From NCBI RefSeq assembly GCF_023715885.1, contig NZ_JAMBOY010000003.1, forward strand, positions 558,001 through 622,000: 64,000 nt of DNA, in the 5' to 3' direction. The notes under the pieces are model-generated. The model made no database searches and had not been told where the DNA came from. It saw only the letters and a program-made list of their open reading frames with translations. Positions 1-8,484 of the stretch are shown piece after piece; the first letter of the stretch is position 1, and every line of letters begins with the position of its first letter. A program made the position numbers and the translations under genes. Source of the DNA: Microbacterium hydrocarbonoxydans (GTDB taxonomy: Bacteria; Actinomycetota; Actinomycetes; Actinomycetales; Microbacteriaceae).

Positions 1-1657
1 TCGCCTCGAGGACGACGACGAGGTCGCCCTTGACGACCTGCTGACCCTCCTCGACGGCGACCTTGACGACCGTCGCCTGCATGGGCGACTTGACCGCATC
101 ACCGGATGCGCCGGCGCTGACGGAGGTGGCGTGGCTGCGGCGCGACGGCGGCACCGCGGCCGGGCGTCCGACGGCGCCTGCGGCGACCGCGACGCGATCG
201 GGCAGGCTCACCTCGAGGCGCTTGCCGCCGACCTCGACGACCACCGTGTGGCGGCCCGACTCGGCGGCGGGGGTCTCCAGCTCGCCGTCCCACGCCGGGA
301 TGTCGTTGACGAACTCGGTCTCGATCCAGCGCGTGAAGACGCCGAACTCGCCGTTCTCCGCGGTGAAGGCCGGGTCGTTCACGACCTTGCGGTGGAACGG
401 AAGCACGGTGGGGAGGCCGGCGACCTCGAACTCCTGGAGCGCGCGGCGCGAGCGCTCCAGGGCCTCGGCGCGGTCCTTGCCGGTCACGATGATCTTCGCG
501 AGCAGCGAGTCGAAGGCGCCGGAGACCGAGTCGCCGGCGGTGACGCCGGAGTCCAGGCGGATGCCGGGGCCGCCGAAGGTCTTGAAGACGTGGACGGGTC
601 CGGGCTGGGGGAGGAAGCCGCGACCCGGATCCTCGCCGTTGATGCGGAACTCGAAGGAGTGCCCGGTGGGTGCGGGGTCGTCGTAGTCGATGGTTCCGCC
701 GGCCGCGATGCGGAACTGCTCGCGGACCAGATCGATGCCCGTGACCTCCTCCGACACCGGGTGCTCGACCTGCAGGCGAGTGTTCACCTCGAGGAACGAG
801 ACCGTGCCGTCGGCGCCGATGAGGAACTCGCAGGTGCCGGCTCCGACATAGCCGACCTCCTTGAGGATGGCCTTCGACGCGGCGTAGAGCTGCGCGTTCT
901 GCTCCTCGGTCAGGTACGGCGCGGGTGCCTCCTCGACGAGCTTCTGGTGGCGGCGCTGCAGCGAGCAGTCGCGGGTCGAGATGACGACGACGTTGCCCGC
1001 GGCATCCGCGAGGCACTGCGTCTCGACGTGGCGCGGCTTGTCGAGGTACTTCTCCACGAAGCACTCGCCGCGGCCGAAGGCGGCCACGGCCTCGCGTGTC
1101 GCCGACTCGAACAGCTCGGCGACCTCGTCGAGTTCGCGGGCGACCTTCAGCCCGCGTCCGCCGCCGCCGTAGGCGGCCTTGATGGCGATGGGCAGCCCGT
1201 ACTCCTTCGCGAAGGCGACGACCTCGTCGGCGCCGGAGACGGGGCCGGGCGTTCCGGGGGCGAGCGGCGCGCCCACCTTCTCGGCGACATGACGAGCGGT
1301 GACCTTGTCGCCGAGGGCCTCGATGGCTTCGGGGGAGGGTCCGATCCAGGTCATGCCCGCACCGATGACCGCCCGCGCGAAATCGGCGTTCTCGGCGAGG
1401 AAGCCGTAGCCCGGGTGCACGGCATCCGCGCCGGCGCGTCGGGCGACCGAGAGGATCTTCTCGATCTGCAGGTAGGTCTCCGCGCTGGTGGCGCCGCCGA
1501 GGGCGTAGGCCTCATCGGCGAGACGGGTGTGCAGCGCATCGCGGTCCTGGTCGGCGTAGACGGCGACCGACGCGATACCGGAATCCCGGGCGGCACGGAT
1601 GATGCGTACGGCGATCTCGCCGCGGTTGGCGATGAGCACCTTGGCGATAGCAGGCAT
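1..1657 (-). CDS. accA3: Acyl-CoA carboxylase alpha subunit (biotin carboxylase + carrier), 3' end missing
   Basis: Alpha subunit of an acetyl/propionyl-CoA carboxylase: it carboxylates biotin with ATP and bicarbonate for the beta subunit encoded at 8481-10070. It begins [18 protein letters not shown], followed by the ATP-grasp region with the glycine-rich loop (AAYGGGGRG) and the catalytic stretch [12 protein letters not shown]. The last ~40 visible residues are the biotinyl domain ([16 protein letters not shown]). 552 codons are visible; the window edge falls just before the expected biotinylated Met-Lys-Met, so the stop is outside. The ATG at 1657 sits 7 nt after a TAGGCT hexamer, which suggests a leaderless mRNA. 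Family assignment is firm; substrate (acetyl, propionyl or longer acyl-CoA) cannot be read from the sequence. Confidence 0.95.
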   Translation of the reverse strand, partial: MPAIAKVLIANRGEIAVRIIRAARDSGIASVAVYADQDRDALHTRLADEAYALGGATSAETYLQIEKILSVARRAGADAVHPGYGFLAENADFARAVIGAGMTWIGPSPEAIEALGDKVTARHVAEKVGAPLAPGTPGPVSGADEVVAFAKEYGLPIAIKAAYGGGGRGLKVARELDEVAELFESATREAVAAFGRGECFVEKYLDKPRHVETQCLADAAGNVVVISTRDCSLQRRHQKLVEEAPAPYLTEEQNAQLYAASKAILKEVGYVGAGTCEFLIGADGTVSFLEVNTRLQVEHPVSEEVTGIDLVREQFRIAAGGTIDYDDPAPTGHSFEFRINGEDPGRGFLPQPGPVHVFKTFGGPGIRLDSGVTAGDSVSGAFDSLLAKIIVTGKDRAEALERSRRALQEFEVAGLPTVLPFHRKVVNDPAFTAENGEFGVFTRWIETEFVNDIPAWDGELETPAAESGRHTVVVEVGGKRLEVSLPDRVAVAAGAVGRPAAVPPSRRSHATSVSAGASGDAVKSPMQATVVKVAVEEGQQVVKGDLVVVLEA

Positions 1658-1664
1658 GGTTGCC

Positions 1665-1670
1665 AGCCTA
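1665..1670 (-). promoter_or_regulatory. -10 hexamer for the biotin carboxylase gene
   Basis: TAGGCT on the minus strand, 7 nt before the ATG at 1657. This is the TAnnnT-N6/7-start arrangement seen at many genes in this window and implies a leaderless transcript. No clear -35 element is visible. Confidence 0.5.
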
Positions 1671-1735
1671 GCGAGAAGAGGGCCGATCGCTTTGACGACT
1701 CCCCACAAGAAAGATCGGGAAACGTGGAGGGGACC

Positions 1736-2374
1736 CTACGACCAGAGGTCGGTCCAGCGGACACCGAGATCAGCTGCCAGCCGCCGAACGGTCGAGAGCG
1801 ACATGCCCACCACCGTCGACGGATCGCCCTCGACGCGGGTGATGAACGCGCCCCCCAGGCTGTCGACGGTGAAGGCGCCCGCCACGTGCAGGGGCTCGCC
1901 GGAGGCGACGTAGGCGGCGAGCTCGGCGTCGTCGATGTCGTCGGCGAACGTCACCGCCGCCTGCGCCGTCGCCGTGGCCTCCACGGGTTCCGTGCCGGGC
2001 GAGACGCGGAACACCGAGTGCCCGGAGTGCAGGATGCCGGTCGCGCCCCGCATCTCCCTCCAGCGTCGAGTCGCCTCCTCCGGCGTGTAGGGCTTGCCGT
2101 AGACCCGGCCGCCGAGCGCGAACATCGAGTCTCCGCCGATCACGATCCCGTCGAACGTGCCCTCGGCCGCGAGCCGGAGCGCGACGTCCGCGGCCTTGGC
2201 CCGGGCGAGCAGCAGGACGAGCTCTTCCGGGGGGAGGTCGGATCCGCGCGCGGACGCCGCGGACGCAGCCAGCGCCTCCTCGTCGACCCCTGGCGCCTCC
2301 GTGAGCGGCTCGATGCCCGCCTGCCGGAGCAGCATGAGGCGAGCGGGAGACGTGGAGGCCAGGCAGACGCGCAT
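1736..2374 (-). CDS. maf: Maf-family nucleotide pyrophosphatase
   Basis: Maf-family house-cleaning nucleoside triphosphate pyrophosphatase, a family that hydrolyses non-canonical or modified NTPs. The N-terminal signature MRVCLASTSPAR matches the family's LASxSPRR phosphate-binding loop, and the central Asp (IGGDSMF) is the expected catalytic-base segment. 212 residues from the ATG at 2374 is normal family length. A GTG at 2383 would add three residues, but a TACGGT hexamer 7 nt before the ATG favours 2374. It lies beside acyl-CoA carboxylase genes, a common actinobacterial association. Its start region is shared with the divergent methyltransferase gene. Confidence 0.9.
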   Translation of the reverse strand: MRVCLASTSPARLMLLRQAGIEPLTEAPGVDEEALAASAASARGSDLPPEELVLLLARAKAADVALRLAAEGTFDGIVIGGDSMFALGGRVYGKPYTPEEATRRWREMRGATGILHSGHSVFRVSPGTEPVEATATAQAAVTFADDIDDAELAAYVASGEPLHVAGAFTVDSLGGAFITRVEGDPSTVVGMSLSTVRRLAADLGVRWTDLWS

Positions 2375-2381
2375 GTGCACC

Positions 2382-2391
2382 ACCGTATCCT
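2382..2391. promoter_or_regulatory. Overlapping divergent -10 hexamers (maf / RNA methyltransferase)
   Basis: On the plus strand TATCCT (2386-2391) lies exactly 6 nt before the ATG at 2398. On the minus strand TACGGT (complement of 2382-2387) lies 7 nt before the ATG at 2374. The two -10 boxes share two base pairs, so both genes appear to be transcribed leaderless from one shared spot and RNA polymerase could occupy only one direction at a time. Inferred from sequence only. Confidence 0.5.
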
Positions 2392-2397
2392 CGAAGG

Positions 2398-3627
2398 ATG
2401 ACTTCTTCCCCGGACCTGCTCGATCTGGACATCACCGGCATCGCGCACGGCGGCACCTTCATCGCCCGCCACGAGGGCCGCGTCGTCTTCGTCTCCGATG
2501 CGATTCCCGGTGAGCGGGTGCGCGCACGACTCGACCCCGAATCGACAGGCTCGTCGAAGAGCTTCTGGCGCGCCGAGACCGTGGAGGTGCTCGACGCCTC
2601 ACCGCACCGTCGACCGCACGTGTGGGCCGAGTCCGATGTCTCACGAGTGCCGGAGCAGCGCGCCGGCGGCGCGGATCTCGGACACATCGACCTCGCGCAG
2701 CAGCGCGTGCTGAAGCGCCGGGTACTCGGTGAGGCGCTCGACCGTTTCGCCGGGCCGGGGCTCGACGCGCCGGAGATCGAAGCCGTCGACTCGGGTGACG
2801 GAACCGGGTGGCGCACCCGAGTCACCCTGCACGTCGACGATGACGGCCTGGTCGGCCCCTACGCCGCACGCAGTCACCGCGTCATCCCCGTCGATTCGCA
2901 CCCGCTCGCCCGCCCGGCGGTCGCGGAGGCGGCTCTTCGGCTGAAGGGCGCTCGCCCGGGGAGCGTCGACCTCGTCGAGCCCGAGGACGGCGACGTCCGC
3001 GTCATCAGGCGTGACGCGCGGCCCGAGCGTCCTCGGCGCGGCACGAGCCGCAGGCCGACACCGGAGATCGTGCACGAGCGGGTCGGCGATCGACGGTTCC
3101 AGCTCGACGCCGGCGGATTCTGGCAGGTGCACCCGCGCGCGGCCTCGGTTCTCGATGCGGCCGTGTACGGCATCCTCGACGGACACGTCGACGAGGGCCG
3201 GACGCACTACGACCTCTACGGCGGAGTCGGGTTGTTCGCCGCGACGCTCGCGGACCTCGGCGGGACCGATATCGTCACCGTCGAGTCCAACGCGCGGGCG
3301 ACCTCGCATGCCGCTGCGAACCTCGCCCCGCTCGATGTGACCGCCGTGACCGCGCGCGTCGACCGCTACCTCGCGGGTCTGCCGTCGGATGCCGCGGCCG
3401 GCGCCGTGGTGCTCGATCCGCCGCGGGCGGGAGCGGGACGCCAGGTCGTCGATGCGCTCAACGCGCTCGCGCCGGAAGCGATCGCCTATGTGGCGTGCGA
3501 CCCGGTCGCGTTGGCGCGCGATCTCGGCTCTTTCCGGGAGCACGGCTGGCAGGTGCCGCGGCTCCGCGCCTTCGACCTCTTCCCGCACTCGCACCACTTC
3601 GAGGTCGTCGCCCTGCTGACCCGCTGA
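2398..3627 (+). CDS. TRAM-domain RNA (uracil-5-)methyltransferase, TrmA/RumA family
   Basis: Class I SAM-dependent RNA methyltransferase of the RumA/TrmA group, 409 residues. The N-terminus (IARHEGRVVFVSDAIPGERV) is a TRAM RNA-binding domain. The SAM fold follows with DLYGGVGLFAATLAD (motif I, around residue 275), the catalytic VVLDPPRAG (around 338) and YVACDPVALARDL, whose Cys matches the family nucleophile in SCNPxTLARD. That Cys is the only one in the protein, so the 4Fe-4S cluster cysteines of E. coli RumA are absent. The exact target (tRNA U54 or a 23S rRNA uracil) cannot be told. Starts 6 nt after TATCCT. Confidence 0.88.
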   Translation: MTSSPDLLDLDITGIAHGGTFIARHEGRVVFVSDAIPGERVRARLDPESTGSSKSFWRAETVEVLDASPHRRPHVWAESDVSRVPEQRAGGADLGHIDLAQQRVLKRRVLGEALDRFAGPGLDAPEIEAVDSGDGTGWRTRVTLHVDDDGLVGPYAARSHRVIPVDSHPLARPAVAEAALRLKGARPGSVDLVEPEDGDVRVIRRDARPERPRRGTSRRPTPEIVHERVGDRRFQLDAGGFWQVHPRAASVLDAAVYGILDGHVDEGRTHYDLYGGVGLFAATLADLGGTDIVTVESNARATSHAAANLAPLDVTAVTARVDRYLAGLPSDAAAGAVVLDPPRAGAGRQVVDALNALAPEAIAYVACDPVALARDLGSFREHGWQVPRLRAFDLFPHSHHFEVVALLTR

Positions 3628-3657
3628 ACGGCGATCTCCAACGACTCGACTAATCAG

Positions 3658-3663
3658 TAGGCT
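3658..3663 (+). promoter_or_regulatory. -10 hexamer for the LuxR two-component operon
   Basis: TAGGCT followed by exactly 6 nt and the ATG at 3670, in the 42-nt gap after the methyltransferase. It is a leaderless-type promoter for the three-gene operon that follows. Confidence 0.5.
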
Positions 3664-3669
3664 GGGCGG

Positions 3670-4332
3670 ATGAGCAGGGTCGCACTGATCGACGATCACG
3701 AGTCCGTCCGTCTGGGACTCGAGGCGGCATGCGCGCGTGACGGCGCGGGAACCGTGGTGTTCTCGGGCAGCACGGTCGGCTCATACCTCGACTGGCGCGC
3801 GGCGACCTCTGCCGCGCCCGCCGACGTCGTCGTGCTCGACCTGACGCTCGGCGACGGCACCACGGTGACCGAGAACGTGTCGTCGCTCGTCGCCGACGGC
3901 GCGAGCGTCGTCATCCACAGCGTCGCCGACCGTCCTGCTGCCGTCCGGGAGGCGCTCGTCGCCGGAGCCGCAGGCGTCGTGAGCAAGTCCTCCGCGCTCG
4001 ACGACGTGCTCGAGGCCATCCGCACCGTGGCGCAGGGCGACGCGCTGAACAACGTGGAGTGGGCGAGCGCCATCGACGGCGACCGCGACTTCGCCGACGC
4101 GCAGCTGTCGACGCGAGAGCGCGAGGTGCTGCGGCTGTACGCCACGGGCCTGCCGCTCAAGGCGGTCGCCGAACGCCTCGGCGTCGCGTACTCCACGGCG
4201 AAGGAGAACATCACCCGCATCCGCGTGAAGTACGTCGAGGTCGGTCGCCCGGCACCCACCAAGGTCGACCTGCTCCGTCGAGCGATGGAGGACGGGATCG
4301 TCGCCGCCGACGGGACGTCGAGTGCCCACTGA
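3670..4332 (+). CDS. LuxR/NarL-family response regulator
   Basis: Two-component response regulator, 220 residues. The receiver domain has the acidic pair D8-D9 (ALIDDHE), the phosphorylatable D57 (VVVLDLTL) and the conserved Lys in VVSKSS. The C-terminal LuxR helix-turn-helix begins around residue 140 (LSTREREVLRLYATGLPLKAVA). The stop overlaps the start of the kinase gene by 11 nt, so the two are translationally coupled and almost certainly partners. Targets are unknown. Autoregulation is likely for this class, but no operator could be identified. Confidence 0.92.
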   Translation: MSRVALIDDHESVRLGLEAACARDGAGTVVFSGSTVGSYLDWRAATSAAPADVVVLDLTLGDGTTVTENVSSLVADGASVVIHSVADRPAAVREALVAGAAGVVSKSSALDDVLEAIRTVAQGDALNNVEWASAIDGDRDFADAQLSTREREVLRLYATGLPLKAVAERLGVAYSTAKENITRIRVKYVEVGRPAPTKVDLLRRAMEDGIVAADGTSSAH

Positions 4333-5554
4333 GCCGCTCAGCATCCGTGAGGCCTGGAGTCAGATCCCCTCTCCGGGCAGCGTGGAGACCGAGTTCGAGC
4401 GCTTCACGGGCAAGCGCATGGAGCGCATCCTCGCGACGGTGGTCGCGATCGGCTCGTCGGCCCTGGGCGTTCAGGCGCTGTTCGCCGCCATCCCGACGAC
4501 ATCCTGGAGCGACGCGCCTCGCGTGATCACGCTCCTCGCCGTCTACGTCCCGTTCACACTGATGCTGGTGACGTGCGTGATCGGACGCGGCGTGCGCGCG
4601 GCATCCGGTCTCTTCGCGATCGTCTACGTGGTCGCGCTCGGCGCATGGCCGAGCCTGGTCGGCGTCTCCGCAGGCTCCGCCACCCAGCCCTGGATATTCT
4701 TCCTCGTCAACGTCGGGGTCGTCGCGGCGATGCTCGCGTTCCCGCTGTGGCTCCAGTTCTCGTGGGCCGTCGCGCTCCCCTTCGTGTACGGGTACGTCCG
4801 GCTCGTCGAGGGCGGTTTCTCCCGCGACTTCTGGGTGACCACGGCCTTCGACGTGTCGTTCACCCTGATCCTCGGCATCGTCATCATCTCCCTCGGCTGG
4901 ATGTTCCGGTCGGTCGCGGCAGGCGTCGATGAGGCGAGAGCGCGTGCCGTGTCGTCGTATGCGGATGCCGCGGCCGCCGCCGCGGCGGAGGAGGAGCGCG
5001 TGGCGATGTCGGCGCTCATGCACGACAGTGTGCTGGCCGCCCTCATCGCCGTGGAGCGCGCGGAGGGCGAGCGAGCACGGGAGCTCGCCGTCGGCATGGC
5101 GCGCGAGGCCCTCACCCGATTGGCGAACACCGAGGCCGCTGTCGCACAGGAGGGCAGCGACGATCCGGTCGCGACCGAGCAGATCGTCGCCGAGCTGCGG
5201 CGCGCACTGTCGGAACTCGGCGCCGACGCGATCGTCGAGGAACGGGGCGGTATCGGACTCGTCCCCGGACGGGTCGCGCGGGCGCTCGTGCTCGCTGCGC
5301 GTCAGGCGCTGGGCAACTCGGTCGCACATGCGCACGGACGGGGACTGCACATCCTGGTGGAGGGACGCGGCGACGAGGGCATCACGGTGACGGTCTCGGA
5401 CACCGGACCCGGTTTCGACCTCGAGACGATCGGCGCCGACCGTCTCGGCATCCGCGCCTCGATCCTCGCGCGCATGGCCGGCGTCGCCGGGACGGCCGAC
5501 ATCGAGTCGTCGGAGCTGGGCACGACCGTCACCCTCGGATGGGACCGCGCGTGA
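4322..5554 (+). CDS. Sensor histidine kinase (NarL/DesK type)
   Basis: Membrane sensor kinase, 410 residues, GTG start inside the 3' end of the regulator gene. About six hydrophobic segments occupy residues 35-200 with little extracellular loop, so it probably senses something in the membrane. An Ala-rich helix then leads to the phospho-acceptor His234 in ALMHDSVLAAL (a shortened HisKA_3 motif), an N box (ALGNSVAHAHG) and a G box (DTGPGFD and DRLGIR) of the HATPase. The intact H, N and G boxes suggest an active kinase. The stop overlaps the next gene in a GTGA. Confidence 0.9.
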   Translation: MPTEPLSIREAWSQIPSPGSVETEFERFTGKRMERILATVVAIGSSALGVQALFAAIPTTSWSDAPRVITLLAVYVPFTLMLVTCVIGRGVRAASGLFAIVYVVALGAWPSLVGVSAGSATQPWIFFLVNVGVVAAMLAFPLWLQFSWAVALPFVYGYVRLVEGGFSRDFWVTTAFDVSFTLILGIVIISLGWMFRSVAAGVDEARARAVSSYADAAAAAAAEEERVAMSALMHDSVLAALIAVERAEGERARELAVGMAREALTRLANTEAAVAQEGSDDPVATEQIVAELRRALSELGADAIVEERGGIGLVPGRVARALVLAARQALGNSVAHAHGRGLHILVEGRGDEGITVTVSDTGPGFDLETIGADRLGIRASILARMAGVAGTADIESSELGTTVTLGWDRA

Positions 5555-6558
5555 ACAGGACGGTGCGCAGCGTCGCGACCTCGCTGGCCGTCGGGTTCGC
5601 GATGTACTTCGTGGCGCGAGGGGTGTGGTGGATCGAGCAGCCGACCGCGCCGCTGCTCATGGTGGCCGCGATCGGTCTCTACCTCGTCATCGTGTGCGCG
5701 GCGATCCTGTGGGACTCCGCGACATCGGTCAGGATGCCGCTGTGGACGGCCCTGCTCGCCCTGGTCGCGAGCGGGGTCATCCCCGCGCTCGTCACACTCT
5801 CCCTGGATCCGGCCACGCTCACGGCCCCGTTCGCCACCTGGTACATCGGAGCCCTCGGCCTGCTGGGCATCGTCTGCGTGGTGCGGCGAAGACTGGCGAT
5901 CGGATGGCTGGTCATCGTCGTGCTGATCGCGGCGTCGTCGGCCGCGCTCGGGTTCGTCGTCGCGCTCTCCCTGGGCCTGGTCGGTTCGGTGATGTGGGTG
6001 GCCGTGGCCCATCTGCTCGTCATGTTCTGGGATCGGGCCGTTCACGACACCGAGCGGCTCGCGGGTATCCAGCAGGCGGTCTCGGCCTGGCACGCGACGC
6101 AGCAGGTCCGGCAGAAGGAGCGTCGTCTGCGTACCCAGTTCGCCGTGGCCGTCGCCGGGCCGCTGCTGAGTCGAGCCGTCGCCACGCAGGGCGAACTCGA
6201 TGCCGGCGAGCGTCTGGAGGCGCGCCTCGCGGAGGGCCGGCTGCGTGACGAGCTCCGGGGTGCGGACCTGCTGAACGACGCCGTGCGGGACGCGATCGAG
6301 GAGGCGCGGCGCCGCGGCGCAGTGGTCACGGTGTTCGACGAGGGCGGTCTCGATGAGCTGACCGAAGAGCGGCGGGGCGAGATCCGCGACGAGCTGGCCG
6401 ACGTTCTGCGCGAGGCGCACGCCGAGAGATGGATCATCCGCGCGGCGAGGGACCCCAGGACGGCCGTGACCGTCGTGGGCAGGGCGAGCGCGGGCAGGGC
6501 CAGCGACGACGATGCCGTCGACGTGTGGCACGAGATCCCGCGCGAGAGTTCGCGCTGA
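5551..6558 (+). CDS. Membrane protein with degenerate kinase-like cytoplasmic region, third gene of the two-component operon
   Basis: Not a named family. About six transmembrane segments fill residues 8-165, mirroring the adjacent kinase, followed by a charged helical cytoplasmic part (residues 170-335). The order of helices and strands there (a long LEARLAEGRLRDELRGADL helix, a strand, ELADVLREAHAERW, a strand ending VTVVGR) resembles the linker and ATPase half of the preceding kinase, but the phospho-acceptor His, the N-box Asn and the glycine boxes are missing. It may be a pseudo-kinase or signalling partner; that is inference. The GTG at 5551 overlaps the kinase stop in GTGA; an ATG at 5539 is an alternative start. 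Confidence 0.7.
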   Translation: MNRTVRSVATSLAVGFAMYFVARGVWWIEQPTAPLLMVAAIGLYLVIVCAAILWDSATSVRMPLWTALLALVASGVIPALVTLSLDPATLTAPFATWYIGALGLLGIVCVVRRRLAIGWLVIVVLIAASSAALGFVVALSLGLVGSVMWVAVAHLLVMFWDRAVHDTERLAGIQQAVSAWHATQQVRQKERRLRTQFAVAVAGPLLSRAVATQGELDAGERLEARLAEGRLRDELRGADLLNDAVRDAIEEARRRGAVVTVFDEGGLDELTEERRGEIRDELADVLREAHAERWIIRAARDPRTAVTVVGRASAGRASDDDAVDVWHEIPRESSR

Positions 6559-6620
6559 GTCGAGCCGCGCCTCGACTCCGACCGGGGGAGGTGATCGGAG
6601 GCGAGGGCGGAAAGAGAATG

Positions 6621-6653
6621 GGCGAGGGGCGGCGAATCCGCCAGCCCCTCGCC
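6621..6653 (+). terminator. Hairpin after the two-component operon
   Basis: GGCGAGGGGC (6621-6630) pairs perfectly with GCCCCTCGCC (6644-6653), and an inner GGCG/CGCC extends the stem. No T-run follows, as is common for actinobacterial terminators. It is well placed to end the operon at 3670-6558. Confidence 0.6.
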
Positions 6654-6732
6654 GTGCGGAACAGTTACCCGAAAACCGTCCGCCGATGACCGGTCTGCGT
6701 CTATCTACCCTGGGACAGAGAGACCAGCCGAA

Positions 6733-6788
6733 CGCGAAGCGTCCCCTTCAGTCTCACGGTTCTTCGCGACGTTGTCTGTAGGTATTTT
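6733..6788 (+). promoter_or_regulatory. Possible promoter/operator of the ROK regulator
   Basis: An inverted repeat CGCGAAG (6733-6739) / CTTCGCG (6762-6768) overlaps a possible -35 TTCTTC (6760-6765), which is 17 nt from TATTTT (6783-6788). This would give a leader of roughly 30 nt before the ATG at 6828. ROK repressors often bind their own promoters, so the repeat could be an operator. Weak evidence. Confidence 0.3.
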
Positions 6789-6827
6789 GGGGGACACGGA
6801 ATCGGCCTCGATGCGAGAAGATGAGAC

Positions 6828-8060
6828 ATGCCGATGCGCCGGGGTACCAACCTGCCGCGGATGGGCGACTTCAATCAGTCCGTGATCCTCGAAGCCATCC
6901 GCCGCTCGGTCGACGGGCTCAGCCGCATCGAGCTCGTCGAGGCGACGGGGCTGTCTGCGCAGACCGTGACCAACATCACGCGTCGACTGCTCGACGACCG
7001 GCTGATCGCAGAGGCCGGCCGCACGATCAACGGGCCGGGCAAGCCGCGGATCACGCTGCGACTGGTCCCCGAGAGCCGTTTCGCAGTGGGGGTCCACCTC
7101 GATCCCGCCGTGATCACCGCCGTGCTCCTCGACATGTCGGGCGCGGTCAGGCGGCGTCGCTCCGTGCGCACGAGCGATATGGACCCGGGGCGGATCGCGG
7201 AGACGATGGCGGGTGCCGTGGACGCGGTCATCGCGGATTCGGCCGTCGACCGTCGACTGGTCTCGGGGGTGGGCATCGCGGTGCCCGGTCCGCTCGACGC
7301 GGAGAGGGGCACTGTGATCGACCCGCCCAAGCTCCAAGGCTGGCACCGGGTCCCTCTGCGCGCCGTGGTGGCCGAGGCGTCGGGGCTGGAGGTCATGCTG
7401 GAGAAAGACACGGTCGCCGCGGCGGTGGGGGAGCAGTGGACAGGGCGATGGGCTGCAGACGGCTCGTTCGTCTTCGTCTACCTCGGCACCGGCATCGGTG
7501 CCGCACTGGTCCGGGACGGGGACGCGATCAGAGGCAGTTCGCGGAACTTCGGCGAGATCGGGCACATCGTCGTCGACCCGGGGGGCCCGGAGTGCGCGTG
7601 CGGATTGCGCGGATGCGTCGACGTGGTCTGCACTCCCCAGGCGATCGTGGAAAGAGCCGAGCGCGATGGGCTGTTCCCGGATGCGGTGGACCCGGGCGAT
7701 CTCGGTGCGGTGGAGGAGCGATTCACGCGACTGTGCGACCGCGCGTCCGAGGGCGAACCGGGGCCCGTGGCGGCGCTCGAGGTCGCTGCAGCGCACCTCG
7801 CCGTGCTCATCTCCGTGCTCACCGACGTCCTCGACGTGGATCGTGTCGTGCTCGGAGGGCCCTACTGGGTAGCGCTCTGCGACGTCTACCTGCGCCTGCT
7901 TCCCGAGATGGTCCACCATCGCAGCGCCACCCGAGCGCTGAGGTCCATTCCCATCGACGGCACGGTCGTCGGTGCCGACGTCGGCGCGGTAGGCGCTGCC
8001 TGCGTCGTACTTGACGCCGTGCTCACTCCGCGCGCATCGGATCTGTATCTGAGCGACTGA
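6828..8060 (+). CDS. ROK-family transcriptional regulator
   Basis: ROK (repressor, ORF, kinase) protein, 410 residues. An N-terminal winged helix-turn-helix (residues 10-65, SRIELVEATGLSAQTVTNI) is followed by a sugar-kinase-like fold. The ROK zinc-site signature CACGLRGCVDVVC and the GEIGH motif (ExGH family position) are intact, as is the phosphate loop YLGTGIGAAL. The family senses sugars or sugar phosphates and represses carbohydrate genes, but no sugar transporter or enzyme is adjacent, so the regulon is unknown. It is flanked by a long upstream gap and a hairpin-rich downstream gap, so it looks monocistronic. Confidence 0.9.
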   Translation: MPMRRGTNLPRMGDFNQSVILEAIRRSVDGLSRIELVEATGLSAQTVTNITRRLLDDRLIAEAGRTINGPGKPRITLRLVPESRFAVGVHLDPAVITAVLLDMSGAVRRRRSVRTSDMDPGRIAETMAGAVDAVIADSAVDRRLVSGVGIAVPGPLDAERGTVIDPPKLQGWHRVPLRAVVAEASGLEVMLEKDTVAAAVGEQWTGRWAADGSFVFVYLGTGIGAALVRDGDAIRGSSRNFGEIGHIVVDPGGPECACGLRGCVDVVCTPQAIVERAERDGLFPDAVDPGDLGAVEERFTRLCDRASEGEPGPVAALEVAAAHLAVLISVLTDVLDVDRVVLGGPYWVALCDVYLRLLPEMVHHRSATRALRSIPIDGTVVGADVGAVGAACVVLDAVLTPRASDLYLSD

Positions 8061-8123
8061 ATCGCCCTTCATCTAAATTCCGATGTATCGGCGCTGGAGC
8101 CGGAATCATAAGTCCAATCGATG

Positions 8124-8228
8124 TACTATCGATAGCGGTGCGCCAACTGGGGTGAATCCGGAGGGGGTGAGTCCCTCATGTGCAGGAGGGGCTCACTGCG
8201 CGGCCCGTGAGCTGGGGGGTTCACGGGC
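8124..8228 (+). other. Hairpin-rich gap after the ROK gene, possible small RNA
   Basis: The 181-bp gap between two convergent genes holds a TACTAT hexamer (8124-8129) inside a dyad ATCGAT-N5-ATCGAT, then an 11-bp inverted repeat with one mismatch (8167-8177 / 8186-8196), then a perfect 8-bp hairpin GCCCGTGA/TCACGGGC (8203-8210 / 8221-8228). The last hairpin can serve as a terminator for either strand. Together they could encode a ~90-nt RNA, or the first hairpin could be a second terminator. No small ORF in the gap looks coding. Confidence 0.35.
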
Positions 8229-8241
8229 CCGCAGACTCCGT

Positions 8242-8484
8242 TCAGCCCGAGAAACGGCCCCAGGGGATGTCGCGCCGGAGTGGGCTGCGCATCGATCGCT
8301 GCGTCTTGATCCACGCCGACACTCGCGGCTCCTCGGCCACGGCATCCGCCGACTCCTGCGCGTAGGCGTCGCTGACGACGGCGATGAGAGCGGCGAGCTC
8401 CTCCTCGGTGGCGTTCCCGCGGGTGATCTCGATCGTCGGCGGCTGCTCGCCCGCTGCAGAGACGGCGTCGGATGGCGCGCTCAC
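8242..8484 (-). CDS. accE: Acyl-CoA carboxylase epsilon subunit
   Basis: Small protein of 80 residues with the hallmark of actinobacterial AccE: a variable acidic N-terminus, then [20 protein letters not shown] and a Trp/Arg-rich tail ending WGRFSG. The family forms a helical adaptor that strengthens alpha-beta subunit contact. It starts at GTG 8484, overlapping the beta-subunit stop by 4 nt (GTGA), so it is translationally coupled. The last gene of this minus-strand pair. Confidence 0.88.
   Translation of the reverse strand: MSAPSDAVSAAGEQPPTIEITRGNATEEELAALIAVVSDAYAQESADAVAEEPRVSAWIKTQRSMRSPLRRDIPWGRFSG

Noticed and set aside
131-2401. Long plus-strand open frame (756 codons) opposite the carboxylase and maf genes
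   Set aside because: It is antisense to two clearly conserved genes and its translation is Arg/Gly/Ala-rich without family motifs, the usual mirror frame of GC-rich coding DNA.
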